Shown piece by piece: positions 1-8,412 of a stretch of 12,289 nucleotides of DNA; position 1 is the first letter of the stretch, and each line of letters begins with the position of its first letter. Position numbers and translations under genes: made by a program. This DNA comes from Spirogloea muscicola (Eukaryota > Streptophyta > Zygnematophyceae > Spirogloeales > Spirogloeaceae). Below the pieces are notes generated by a model that worked only from the letters and a program-made list of their open reading frames with translations, had not been told where the DNA came from and ran no database searches. The stretch lies in the NCBI GenBank assembly GCA_009602725.1, contig WELB01000008.1:105022-117310 (forward strand), given 5' to 3'.

Positions 1-96
<96 letters not shown>
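1..96. other. 96-base poly-G run at the sequence edge
   Basis: The first 96 bases are G without interruption, and complex sequence begins abruptly at 97. No natural gene or telomere repeat is pure G at this length. Two-colour Illumina chemistry reads absent signal as G, so an uncorrected read tail at a contig end is the simplest explanation. A genuine homopolymer cannot be excluded from the sequence alone. Confidence 0.9.
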
Positions 97-98
<2 letters not shown>

Positions 99-424
99 TT
101 ATCGGCTGGGCCACGTCGCGCTGGGGCGCGCCTCCGTCTAGCCCCCCTCCCTACTCCCGGCATCCTCCCTCCCCCCGATCGAACACATCTTGTTACCATA
201 CCCCTCGCCGTGGAAGCGCAAGCCCCGCGCCGCCCTGCCGCCGCCGCTGGCGCCCCCGACCGCGCAGGCGGCGCGCGGCCTTGACGGCGGCGACGCGTCG
301 CCGATAAGTCGTGGGAGAGTTGTCGGGGACCTTCTGAGGGGGTTTGAGTGCCCCTCCCCCTGTTACCTTGGGGCCCCACCGTTATCTCCACTTTAACTGG
401 CTAAGGGGGGGCCAGCTAGCCCGG

Positions 425-541
425 ATGATGGCTGTAGACAGCCCCTCGCCGCTACCGCCGCTGCCGCCGCCGCCGCCGCGGAAGCCTTGTCGCCGGCGAT
501 TTCGGGCGTCGTCAGACGACTGCACCTCTTGGTTGGTTTGA
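425..541 (+). other. Candidate upstream ORF, proline-rich
   Basis: Two adjacent ATGs (425 and 428) open a frame of 38 or 37 codons ending in TGA at 539-541, 48 bases before the oxidase ATG. The peptide begins MAVDSPSPLPPLPPPPPRK and is low-complexity, because it is encoded partly by the CCG repeat. The second ATG has A at -3 and G at +4. If transcription starts upstream of 425, ribosomes would meet this ORF first, which could lower oxidase translation. Whether it is transcribed is unknown. Confidence 0.35.
449..480 (+). repeat. Imperfect CCG trinucleotide microsatellite
   Basis: The run consists of CCG units broken by single substitutions (CTA and CTG variants), ending in five near-perfect CCG units at about 465-480. 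It lies in the leader of the oxidase gene and codes for the polyproline part of the upstream ORF. Confidence 0.8.
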
Positions 542-589
542 GAGGCTTGCGATTGGAGCGTAGCTGCCTCTTCCATTTCCTGCCCGACC

Positions 590-3500
590 ATGGGCGAGGA
601 TGTTAGCCCACTGGCAGCCGAGCGCGGGAGGGCTACCTTTGACGTGCGCGCCATGACGTACGCTCTTCTCGGCGGCCTCGAAGCTGTCGAGAAGCTGGAA
701 CGTTTCTCTGAGTTAGTGGCCCGGGACCCGGTGTTTCGCAAGGACGACCGTGCGTATCTCTCTCGGGTTGACATGGTCAGACGAGCACTTGAGAAATCCA
801 GGCGGCTCATACAGCTCAGAGACGAGCTGCAGCTGAGAGGTAAATGGAAGTTGAAGTTCCCTCTCTGTTTGTGCCTCTCTTGTCACAGTTTCCACTGCAT
901 ATGTTATCGTCATTATCTGTCAAGGATATTGGATGAGCTGCCAAATGAACTCCGGGACAATATAAGTTTGGCTACTTTTGCCGCATGATATTGCTTGTCT
1001 CAGCCGACGCCAATCACAATGATCGACATAGAAATTGTAAAATTGTGGACATTGTGTACATGTTGACCTTCAAGACTTCACTGTGCTGCAAATAGTATGC
1101 AGGTTCAGGTGGTGCAGACGAGGAATTCTACTCCATGTGGCGTCTTATTGACGAAGTCCTTCCCATAGGCCTCAATTCGGTGAGCTTAATGTCAGTCTTG
1201 CGAGCTTTTTGCTGCTCCCCTTCCTGTGAAAGAGCTTCATGCATTGGACACTGTTTCTGTTCTGCTTTTGCGATTTCCACAGATTGACACATGTCTTCTC
1301 TAATGTAACCAACGGTAAGCCATGAACACATGCGACGTTCTTGGGGGCATGATAGTGTTCCGCAATGTTGGCCGGTCTAAGTAAAGAATCTCATTATAGA
1401 GCTGCTACTGAGCTCTGATATGCCTGGTACCAGTGTCTTAATCATCTTCGCCATTTGCAATATGCAAGTTTACACTCTATGCAGGGATACTTTTATGGCT
1501 GAGGTCTCTCAGACAGGCTGGCTTCCTCTCTGATTTATATCTAACGATTGCAGGGCATGTTCGTGCCAGCCCTTGATGGCCAAGGTACCGAGGAGCAGAA
1601 GAGGAAGTGGTTGCCATTAGCTCAGACATACTCTATTATAGGTTGCTATGCACAGACTGAGATGGGCCATGGCTCCAACATTCAGGTGAGAGCTCCTTCT
1701 AGAGCTGCCTGTAAGACTAGCTTGTAAGAGCACAAGCCTAGTTGGTGGATAGGATGAGGTCTCCACCGTTGCTGACATTGTATGAGGACATTTTGATCTC
1801 CACTGTTCCTCATGTACCTGCTTGGTAGCAGTGGGTTGCAACTTATGCAGCAACGAGTTAACAGTCAGACAAGTTTCAACATCTCTTGGATGGTAAGCAT
1901 CTGCATAGCAGGCTTGTGAACTCTTCTTGGCGAGTTTCCCAGGGCTTGGAGACGATAGCCGAATATGACCAAACTGCAGAGGAGTTTGTGATCCACAGTC
2001 CCACTCTCACTTCCACTAAGGTTCACTATCAACTCACGCTTGAGCTAGAATGAAGTCTTCTTGGCTTGGTATCTCATGGTTCTCACAATCAGCAGATAGA
2101 TTGATGCAATGACCCACAAAGACTTGAATAAAAGACGAACTGAGAAAGGTCATGATATGGAAAGTACAGCCGGAGTTGATGAGCTCTTCTTTGAATTTGG
2201 TGCAGTGGTGGCCAGGTGGTCTAGGGAAAGCATCCACTCATGCCCTAGTCTATGCTCGTCTCATGCTTGACAAAAAAGATTGTGGAATACATGGTGCGTC
2301 TATGCTTCCATTGGGCAAAGCAGTTGCCAAATCTTTGAGCTCCGATGAAGTGTCAAAGTACTTGCCTGTATGATGTGGAGATGTGGGCTGGGTACGTGCT
2401 TGATAGACTGAGAGGTGATTTGAAACGGTTGACATGAATTGGTCACTCTGCAGTAATGTTTGCATGAAGTTGAGGTTATTGAGGAGATGGGCTGATGTTC
2501 ATCTTGAATGGCTACAGCTTTCATAGTGCCGCTTCGGAGCCTTACAAGCCACGAGCCCCTACCCGGTGTCACAGTTGGTGACATGGGACCTAAGCTTGGT
2601 TATAATACCATGGACAATGGCTTCCTTCGACTTGATCGTATTCGAATTCCGAGGGAGAATATGCTGATGCGGTGAGGAGCTTTTCAGGTCTCTTTCATCA
2701 ACAGTGGTGGTTTGTGGGACATGTGAGACTGTGTTCCTTTCTGGGGTGACGATGTAGCTCTGAACAACTCAACCAGAGACAAATATCTGTATGCAGATGT
2801 CGTTGCAGTCTGCAGTCTGAAAGTGCTGGGTTGTGATATGCGCAGGTATGCTCGTGTCTCTCCGCAAGGCAAGTTCTCAAGAGAGGGCCACTCTAAGCTT
2901 GCATATGGTGCGATGGTCAGTATCCCCACCAGCTGGACGCTGGGTTGCAGTTATGGATGTATTGATTGGCCTTACTGTACACACTTGCAGCCACCCAGCG
3001 GGTGGAAGCTAACACCGCAATTCAAAGACCAAGGGTGGCTTGTTCTCTAATTTGATTTCTTGTTTGGGACAAATTTTCCAGGTCCTTGTCAGGGCAAACT
3101 TAGTGTCTGAGGCTGGCCTCTCTCTATCCAAGGCAGTTACAATAGCAGTACGCTACAGTGCTGTTCGGAGGCAATTTGGAAAGCCTGGGCTACCAGAAAC
3201 ACAGGCACAAATTCAAAGTCCCTTGGCACCCAGGTCAATGTGTGCAGGCAACAACCGCAGAATGGGACTCAGGAACAACCGAGGAACAACCGCAGAATGG
3301 GACTCAGTTGCTGTTGACTACTTTGACTCAAGCCTACTGGTGCTCCAGGCATGCCTCAGGCTGTTGTGCGGCTTGGTTGTTGAGCTTAAGTATAAGAAAA
3401 TGGTGTTGGATGTCTCAGATTATAGACTACAAGACCCAGCAGCACACGCTCTTCCCTCTGTTGGCCACATCATATGCCTACTACTTTGTAGGCCGTTGGA

Positions 3501-6210
3501 TGATGCAACTTTTCAGGGAGACAATGGACAAATTGAAGGCAGGGAAGTATGATGTGCTACCTGAAGTCCACGCTTGCACCTCTGGTCTCAAGGCTCTTTG
3601 CACAGGAGTTGCTTCAGTAAGCTTCCTCCCAGGCCTCCCAGGCCTGCTCTCCCAGGCCTCTTTGAAAGAGCGTGTGTAATTCCAAAGTGCACACACATGC
3701 ATTCTTGGAGCCTCTTTGTCATGCAATTTTTACCAGATGCCGTGCTACCAGAAGGTTTGAGCTGTGTGTACTACTTCAAGAGGCTTGTAAATCTTACTGT
3801 CATTTGCTGCCACTTTCTTCTCAGGATGGTATTGAGAAGTGTAGGCGTGTGTGCGGTGGTAACGGGTACCTGCATGCCAGGTGCGGATACTCCTACTTTA
3901 CTTCGGACAGCTGAGTACAGGAACAATGTCAGGCACGATGATTGGATCACTCACAAGATCCCTCATGTCACACACGATCATAGGTAATTGTGCATGAAGC
4001 CTCCTATTTGCCTTCGTGGTGGTTTGCATGCCCTAGCTGATATACTAGTGTACATTGTTGCTTGTCCTGCAGTGGGTTACCTGAGCTGTATGCCTCTTAT
4101 TTACCAGCCATCACGTTTGAGGGCGATAATACTGTCCTGTTCCTTCAAGTTCGTCACGGTTGCCTGTGCAGCTGCATGCGCTTGCTGGTACCTGAAGCTA
4201 GGTTTTGCCAGCTATTGTGATGACACCAGCAGCCCTTGAGCAGCTTGCAGCGGACAAGCTCACTGGCAGCTTGGTCCTCATCAATAGTCCTACTTCATTA
4301 AGTCTAGCAGCTACTGCCCTGTAGTACAGGGTGCTAGCTTCTTAACAAATGTGTTTGGGCTTTTGTTGAATGTGTAGGTGGCAAGGTTCTTGGTGAAGGC
4401 AGCAGCGCAAGTCGTGAGTGGCCAGTCTCTTGCTGGCACAGTAGAGTACCTCAACAAGTGGCAGAGAACTGCTGCCCTGCGCTGCAATGCTTCCACAAGT
4501 ACAACTCTCTGCAACCACTGGATGCCCACCTTTGCCAATCTGGCATGTTGTCTCATGTGCGCTGGCTTTGCACCTCTGCTAGAGCTTGCTCTGCATCTTT
4601 GCTGGCACATCTGCTAATAATGTTGAGTTAAGTGCTGGACAGCGGAGGACATGTTGGAATCTACATTGCAGCTAGAGGCCCTCCAGGCTCGAGCACTGGG
4701 CCTTATTTTCGGTTGTGCCAGGGAGCTCTCTCAGGCAACCAGTCAAGAAGAAGGGGAGACAGGTGACTCTGCAGTTGTGCACGCCTGGAGTGGAGCCCAG
4801 TATTTGCTAAGGATAGAACGCACTACTGATCCTTTGCATGCTTTGTTCTTTGGACTCGCAGCATTTCACAGTGCTGCTGTACAGTTGGTCACAGCAGCTA
4901 GAGCACACTGCCAGCTCATCGTTGCAGAAAGGTATTATTACATGATGTCTGCCCTCCATTCCAACCTTTGATGGAGTTCCATTGCAACATTTAGGATGTC
5001 AGAGCCACTTACCTCCCGATGAACTTTTATTACACAGCTAAATGTGCTGGGTTGATTAATTGGGACACACATTGCATGTGGCTAACCTTAAGCTTTATCC
5101 AGGTTTCATGCAAGTCTGCAAACCAGGTTCAAAGGAAGTGGCGTCAATGAGCAGCTTAGCCTACTGTCTCGACTATATGCAACATGCCTTATCGAGGCAA
5201 ACCTGGTCAGTGCAATCAGGTTGCATGTGGTGCACTTTGTGTTGGCATGGCTCTCCAGCTGCATGTGTGGATCATATCAGCTGCCTTATGGGGCAACAGC
5301 AGGAAGCTATGCAACATCTGCGTCTTATTTTTGGGTGGACATTCTCCTGAAGTTACACGGAACCTCCAAACAATTTATGTAGCCCTCTCTCGTGCAGGGG
5401 GATCTGCTAGAAATGGAGTACCTACAGCCAGGGCAGTGCCGACTTGTTCGAGAAGCACTTAACTTCTTGCTTGCTGAGGTACTGACACTCACAATAGGTG
5501 GCATAAAGTTTTTGCTCCTCATTTCAATTTACCAGATTCAGCTTAAATTTCAGCCTCCTTCGAGCAACCCTTATGTTTTTTGGTGTACTGGTGGTTAAGT
5601 GATGAAAGAGGTGTATCCTCCTCAAGATGCAGCACATTCATTTTCATTGTATGTGCAGGTGCGAGAGAGTGCTGTGCCTTTGGTGGATGCTTTCAATTTC
5701 AGCGATCATTACCTTGGTACCACTTATCTATGCTCTATCTGACCAATGCGTCAGAGTATGCCAAGTTTTAGACCTCTGTGTGGATGTCAATCTGACGCTG
5801 ATAGATTACAGCTGCCACAGGGAGCCGCAGACATCCGCCTCTGTTCCTCGCTCGATTTCGCATCTTGCTCTTGCATGTCAGAATTGTATCTCTTTGAAAC
5901 GCACCCTCCCTCCTTCGCTCCCCTCCCTTTGTGAGTATGTCACTCTCATCCATCATCAATATCCATATGTGTAGGGTCTGCTATTGGTCGCTATGATGGC
6001 GATGTTTACCCTCACTTATACGCCTCGGCGCTGGAAGAACCCCTGAACGCCTCCCATGTTGCTGAAGGCATGGAGCATCTGCGACCACTGCTGGGACAAT
6101 ACAAGCTTAGACTTGGACAAGAAGGATTGCAGCAGGGTTGCAGAGACTTGGAGGACAAGCCGCAGACATTACTACAGTGCAAGCGAAGCTCTGAAGTCCT
6201 GAGGTCTTAG
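590..6210 (+). CDS. ACX1: Peroxisomal-type acyl-CoA oxidase (ACX1-like), 18 exons, 694 aa
   Basis: This flavoenzyme oxidises acyl-CoA to trans-2-enoyl-CoA and passes electrons to O2, giving H2O2: the first step of peroxisomal beta-oxidation. The spliced protein follows plant ACX1 along its whole length as I remember that family. The N-terminal helical domain is in exon 1. The FAD/substrate motif [12 protein letters not shown] is at 138-149, WWPGGLG at 178-184, YSAVRRQFG at about 306-314, IIDYKTQQ at 323-330 and CGGNGYL at 398-404. The catalytic base is E423 in FEGDN, matching Glu424 of Arabidopsis ACX1 and Glu421 of rat ACOX1. The C-terminal domain runs to LRPLL at about 652-656. Plant ACX1 is about 664 aa; the excess here is a 31-residue tail after KLRL. 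The protein ends VLRS, with no SKL-like PTS1 and no clear N-terminal PTS2. No exon carries a frameshift or premature stop, so the gene looks intact. Substrate chain length cannot be read from the sequence. Confidence 0.93.
3205..3418 (+). other. Probable GC-AG intron (oxidase intron 8)
   Basis: Exon 8 must end in GLPETQ and exon 9 must begin IIDYKTQQ to match the family, and both ends are in phase 0. The base pair after CAG at 3204 is GC, followed by acaa, and the intron ends ctcag at 3418. GC donors normally compensate with a strong match (GCAAGT); this one does not. The intron is 214 bases and has no stop in the frame coming from exon 8, but retaining it would shift exon 9 out of frame. Confidence 0.75.
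3250..3307 (+). repeat. Short direct repeat inside oxidase intron 8
   Basis: A 23-base segment (3250-3272, beginning AACAACCGCAGAATGGG) recurs identically at 3285-3307, a period of 35 bases. The spacer at 3273-3284 carries a further partial copy (GAACAACCG). It looks like a recent local duplication. It lies wholly within an intron, so it does not change the protein. Confidence 0.8.
3626..3659 (+). repeat. Triplicated CTCCCAGGCCT unit in oxidase intron 9
   Basis: The 11-base unit CTCCCAGGCCT occurs at 3626-3636, 3635-3645 (overlapping by two bases) and 3649-3659, just downstream of the donor of intron 9. Each copy resembles a 3' splice site (CCCAG after pyrimidines), but the conserved next exon begins at 3825, so none is needed in the gene model. 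Confidence 0.75.
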
Positions 6211-7794
6211 TAAGTCAGACCGAAGTCTTGTGCACATTGCACAAGTCAACCAGGGAGGACATTGATTACTGAGAGATTACTGTCCTTGTTTTTTACTGAT
6301 GTCCACATTTACAACACGTGCTGCTGTCACCACCAGCAAGAACAAGAGATACAAGCAGCAGAGTCGGGAACCCAGATAGGAGGCTTGAGAGCAAGGCAAT
6401 GGGTCTTGAATGAAGTGGCAGCAAGGACATTTGCTTCATCATGAAGTTGCAACGGTGACTGCTGCTCGCCAGCTCAGAAAGGGCAGGGCCTGTCTTAGCT
6501 GGCGAGCTGCAGACACAAGTCCCCACAATCTGCACAAGCAAGTGTTGCCAAAATGACGTTCTTCCAAGGAAGCTAAGGTGAAGCAGCAGTTAAATTCGAA
6601 GCAACTAATTATGCATGGCATGTGCAGCAGAGTTGTGATAGCCCAAAGCTTTGTGTGCTGAGAAACTTTGAGAGTGGCACTGTTACACCACATAGCCACG
6701 TCAGATCTCGGTTCGGTTAATCCCTCGAAGGAGTATCCCTTCTGGATCACACCTTAAGTCTCCTGTGTTTCCCTGTGGGCTTTAGGACACGATCATGTGG
6801 AAATGGAAAGACAGCAGTTTAGTCACAGCTCTTTAATCTTTAAGTACAAGGCACGGTTATGAGAGGCTAGCCCAAAAGAACTGGACAAGGTCTGAAAGGG
6901 CTAAATGGCGCAGATTTTACAAAACTGACTTCTGAGGATGGACGCTAATAACCTTATCAAGGATGGAAAGGAATCCAATTGCGGGTTGCTCTATCAGATG
7001 GTCATCTTCCTACTCACAGTTGTGGTCTATGTTCTTCACGACGTGGTACCAGCTGGACTTACTCCAATGTCGATATTGGTAGTCATCATGACCAATGTGA
7101 CAAACATTGTGGCAACGAGCTCAAGATATCCTATAAATCACGTTCCTACTATGCTAAGTTGAGCGGGACAACTCTGATCAGACAATGTTGCTCAGTGTCA
7201 TTTGGGCCTCGCCTGAAGCATAATTGACTTCAGCGGTTGCAGCCCCTCATCCTGCTACAGGTATCAAATAACTGGCTAGTCAAACTTATGCAACCACCGT
7301 GCATATACACATGACACTAGCATCTGACAAGCTGTTGTATGCAATGTCCGAGCATGATCTTCTTCATGATCGGGATCTTTGTACCATTCTGCTTCTAAAG
7401 CTACGGACACAAGAGCTCAAATCATGATGCACAATACATCCAAAGTGACCATCTAAGGAGGCTGACGCGTTCCTCAAGTTGATTCCATCCAAATACCTTC
7501 TATCACTAGTTTGCCATATCCTGTCTTTCAGACGGTCATGGTTGGGTCAAAGAGGAGTAATTTATGCTGAGGGCAACAAGAAGTGAGACTCCGGCGACCA
7601 CAGCTAGCCAAATGAGCGCTCTCTTACCTGCCTCCAGGCAATAGTCAGGTTACTAGCAGATCAGCATGAATGAAGCGAGCAAAATATACTTGGAATGCAG
7701 AAGGAGGAGGCTTTGATAAGGCGGATTGCATTATCCGCATAAGCAGGTTGAGTCAGCATATAGTGGCTATGTCATATGAGCACCAAACAAGCCT
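6211..7794. other. Convergent intergenic / 3' UTR region, no recognised gene
   Basis: This 1.58 kb lies between the stop codons of two tail-to-tail genes, so it should contain both 3' UTRs and both transcript ends. I found no clear AATAAA or well-placed TGTAA polyadenylation signal for either gene, no tRNA and no transposon end. A hairpin is present at 6464-6507. A hydrophobic open frame of 74 codons with an ATG at 6938 (to 7162, +) overlaps another open frame at 6979-7227. Neither resembles a protein I know and neither has clear splice partners. The rest shows nothing I can identify. Confidence 0.6.
6464..6507. repeat. Inverted repeat with 11-bp perfect stem
   Basis: GCTCGCCAGCT at 6464-6474 pairs perfectly with AGCTGGCGAGC at 6497-6507 across a 22-base loop. 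The stem is GC-rich and would fold stably in RNA. It begins 254 bases after the oxidase stop, so it could sit in that 3' UTR. No run of T follows, and terminator logic from bacteria does not apply here. Function unknown. Confidence 0.7.
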
Positions 7795-8412
7795 TCAGAT
7801 GGAAGGGGAGGCCTCACCGTCTGTTGTGGTCAATGTCTCATCGAGGCTCTTGTCAAACACCTCTTTCACGTCCAGCGACTCCATCTTGTCGAGGCCGGAC
7901 TCCTCCTTCACGTGCCGCCCAGGCGAGCCAGAAGCGCCCGCCTTGCTCTCCACGACGTTCAGGTCATCTGCGGTGTCCCGCATCTTCAGTGCCAGCAGCT
8001 TGGCCCTCTGCAGCTCGTCCACGACGCGCTCCTCCGTCCCCTGCACCTCCTCTATGGACGTCCGCTCCTGCTCGAGCTTGGCGTCCTTGCCTCCCTGCAG
8101 CTTGCGCAGCCAAGCCCAGACCCCGCCATCGCCTTCCTGGCTTCCTGAGCCCTTCTCCTGCCGGTTGCCGCTGATCCATGCCCAAGCGCGGCCCCGCACC
8201 AGGCCATCGCGCCAGCTCCCCTTCTTCCCGCCCCTCCCCTGGACCTCCAGGTCCCGCCTCGCGTCCGCGGCCTTGTTCGCACTGTCCTTCATGTCCTCGC
8301 CGAGATCCAGGACTTTGCTGATAGCAGAGCCGGCAGCCTCTCGCTGCTGCACACTCTGCTCGACAAGGAACTGCGCTGCATTCTCTGCCTCCTTCGCCAG
8401 CGCATCTGCCAT
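7795..8412 (-). other. Last exon: 205-residue charged helical tail with two WAW motifs
   Basis: This 618-base exon is by far the longest of the gene and joins in phase 0 after GNFTE, directly at an ATG. It encodes a highly charged, low-complexity tail. A first helix spans about 516-570. A Gly/Arg-rich middle holds WAWI at 592-595 and VWAWL at 613-617. A second heptad-like helix spans about 623-670, and the end is acidic. I recognise no domain. The in-frame ATG at its first codon means a separate small gene is conceivable, but the splice site and phase favour one protein. Confidence 0.75.

Larger units (their letters stand above)
97..589 (+). promoter_or_regulatory. Promoter and 5' leader region of the acyl-CoA oxidase gene
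   Basis: This GC-rich stretch precedes the oxidase start codon. I see no TATA box or other clear core promoter element, and the transcription start cannot be placed. The only ATG codons are at 425 and 428, and they open a short ORF in the same frame as the oxidase that stops at 539-541. That stop fixes 590 as the first usable start of the main protein. The context of the 590 ATG is strong (A at -3, G at +4). Long open frames on the minus strand here come from base composition and do not look like a protein. Confidence 0.5.
590..6210 (+). other. Exon-intron structure of the acyl-CoA oxidase gene
   Basis: Exons were placed by protein similarity, splice consensus and phase: 590-839, 1109-1179, 1554-1685, 1943-2020, 2206-2293, 2518-2671, 2846-2915, 3082-3204, 3419-3616, 3825-3880, 4073-4148, 4378-4498, 4643-4762, 4862-4931, 5103-5205, 5398-5478, 5659-5716 and 5975-6210. 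They total 2085 bases, exactly 695 codons including the TAG stop. All introns are GT-AG except intron 8 (3205-3418), which begins GC. The least certain joins are exon 1/2, where the family is poorly conserved, and exon 12/13, where the donor at 4499 (gtacaa) was preferred because it gives CNASTTEDML in good length agreement with ACX1. The strongly conserved segments make most other junctions secure. Confidence 0.85.

Noticed and set aside
382-810. 142-codon open frame on the minus strand over the leader and oxidase exon 1
   Set aside because: It is antisense to a well-supported coding exon and its Arg/Ser/Gly-rich content reflects GC-rich sequence; no family is recognisable.
3040-3552. One 170-codon unspliced ORF across oxidase exon 8 and intron 8
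   Set aside because: Only the part up to GLPETQ matches acyl-CoA oxidase; the intron part has no similarity and then enters exon 9 in the wrong frame.
3626-3659. CCCAG repeats as alternative acceptors for oxidase exon 10
   Set aside because: They lie within 45 bases of the donor, leaving no room for a functional intron, and the sequence that follows does not resemble the family.
7340-7445. Repeated CATGATC-like words considered as an inverted-repeat element
   Set aside because: Matches are only about 7-9 bases, in mixed orientation, without a consistent stem or flanking duplication.
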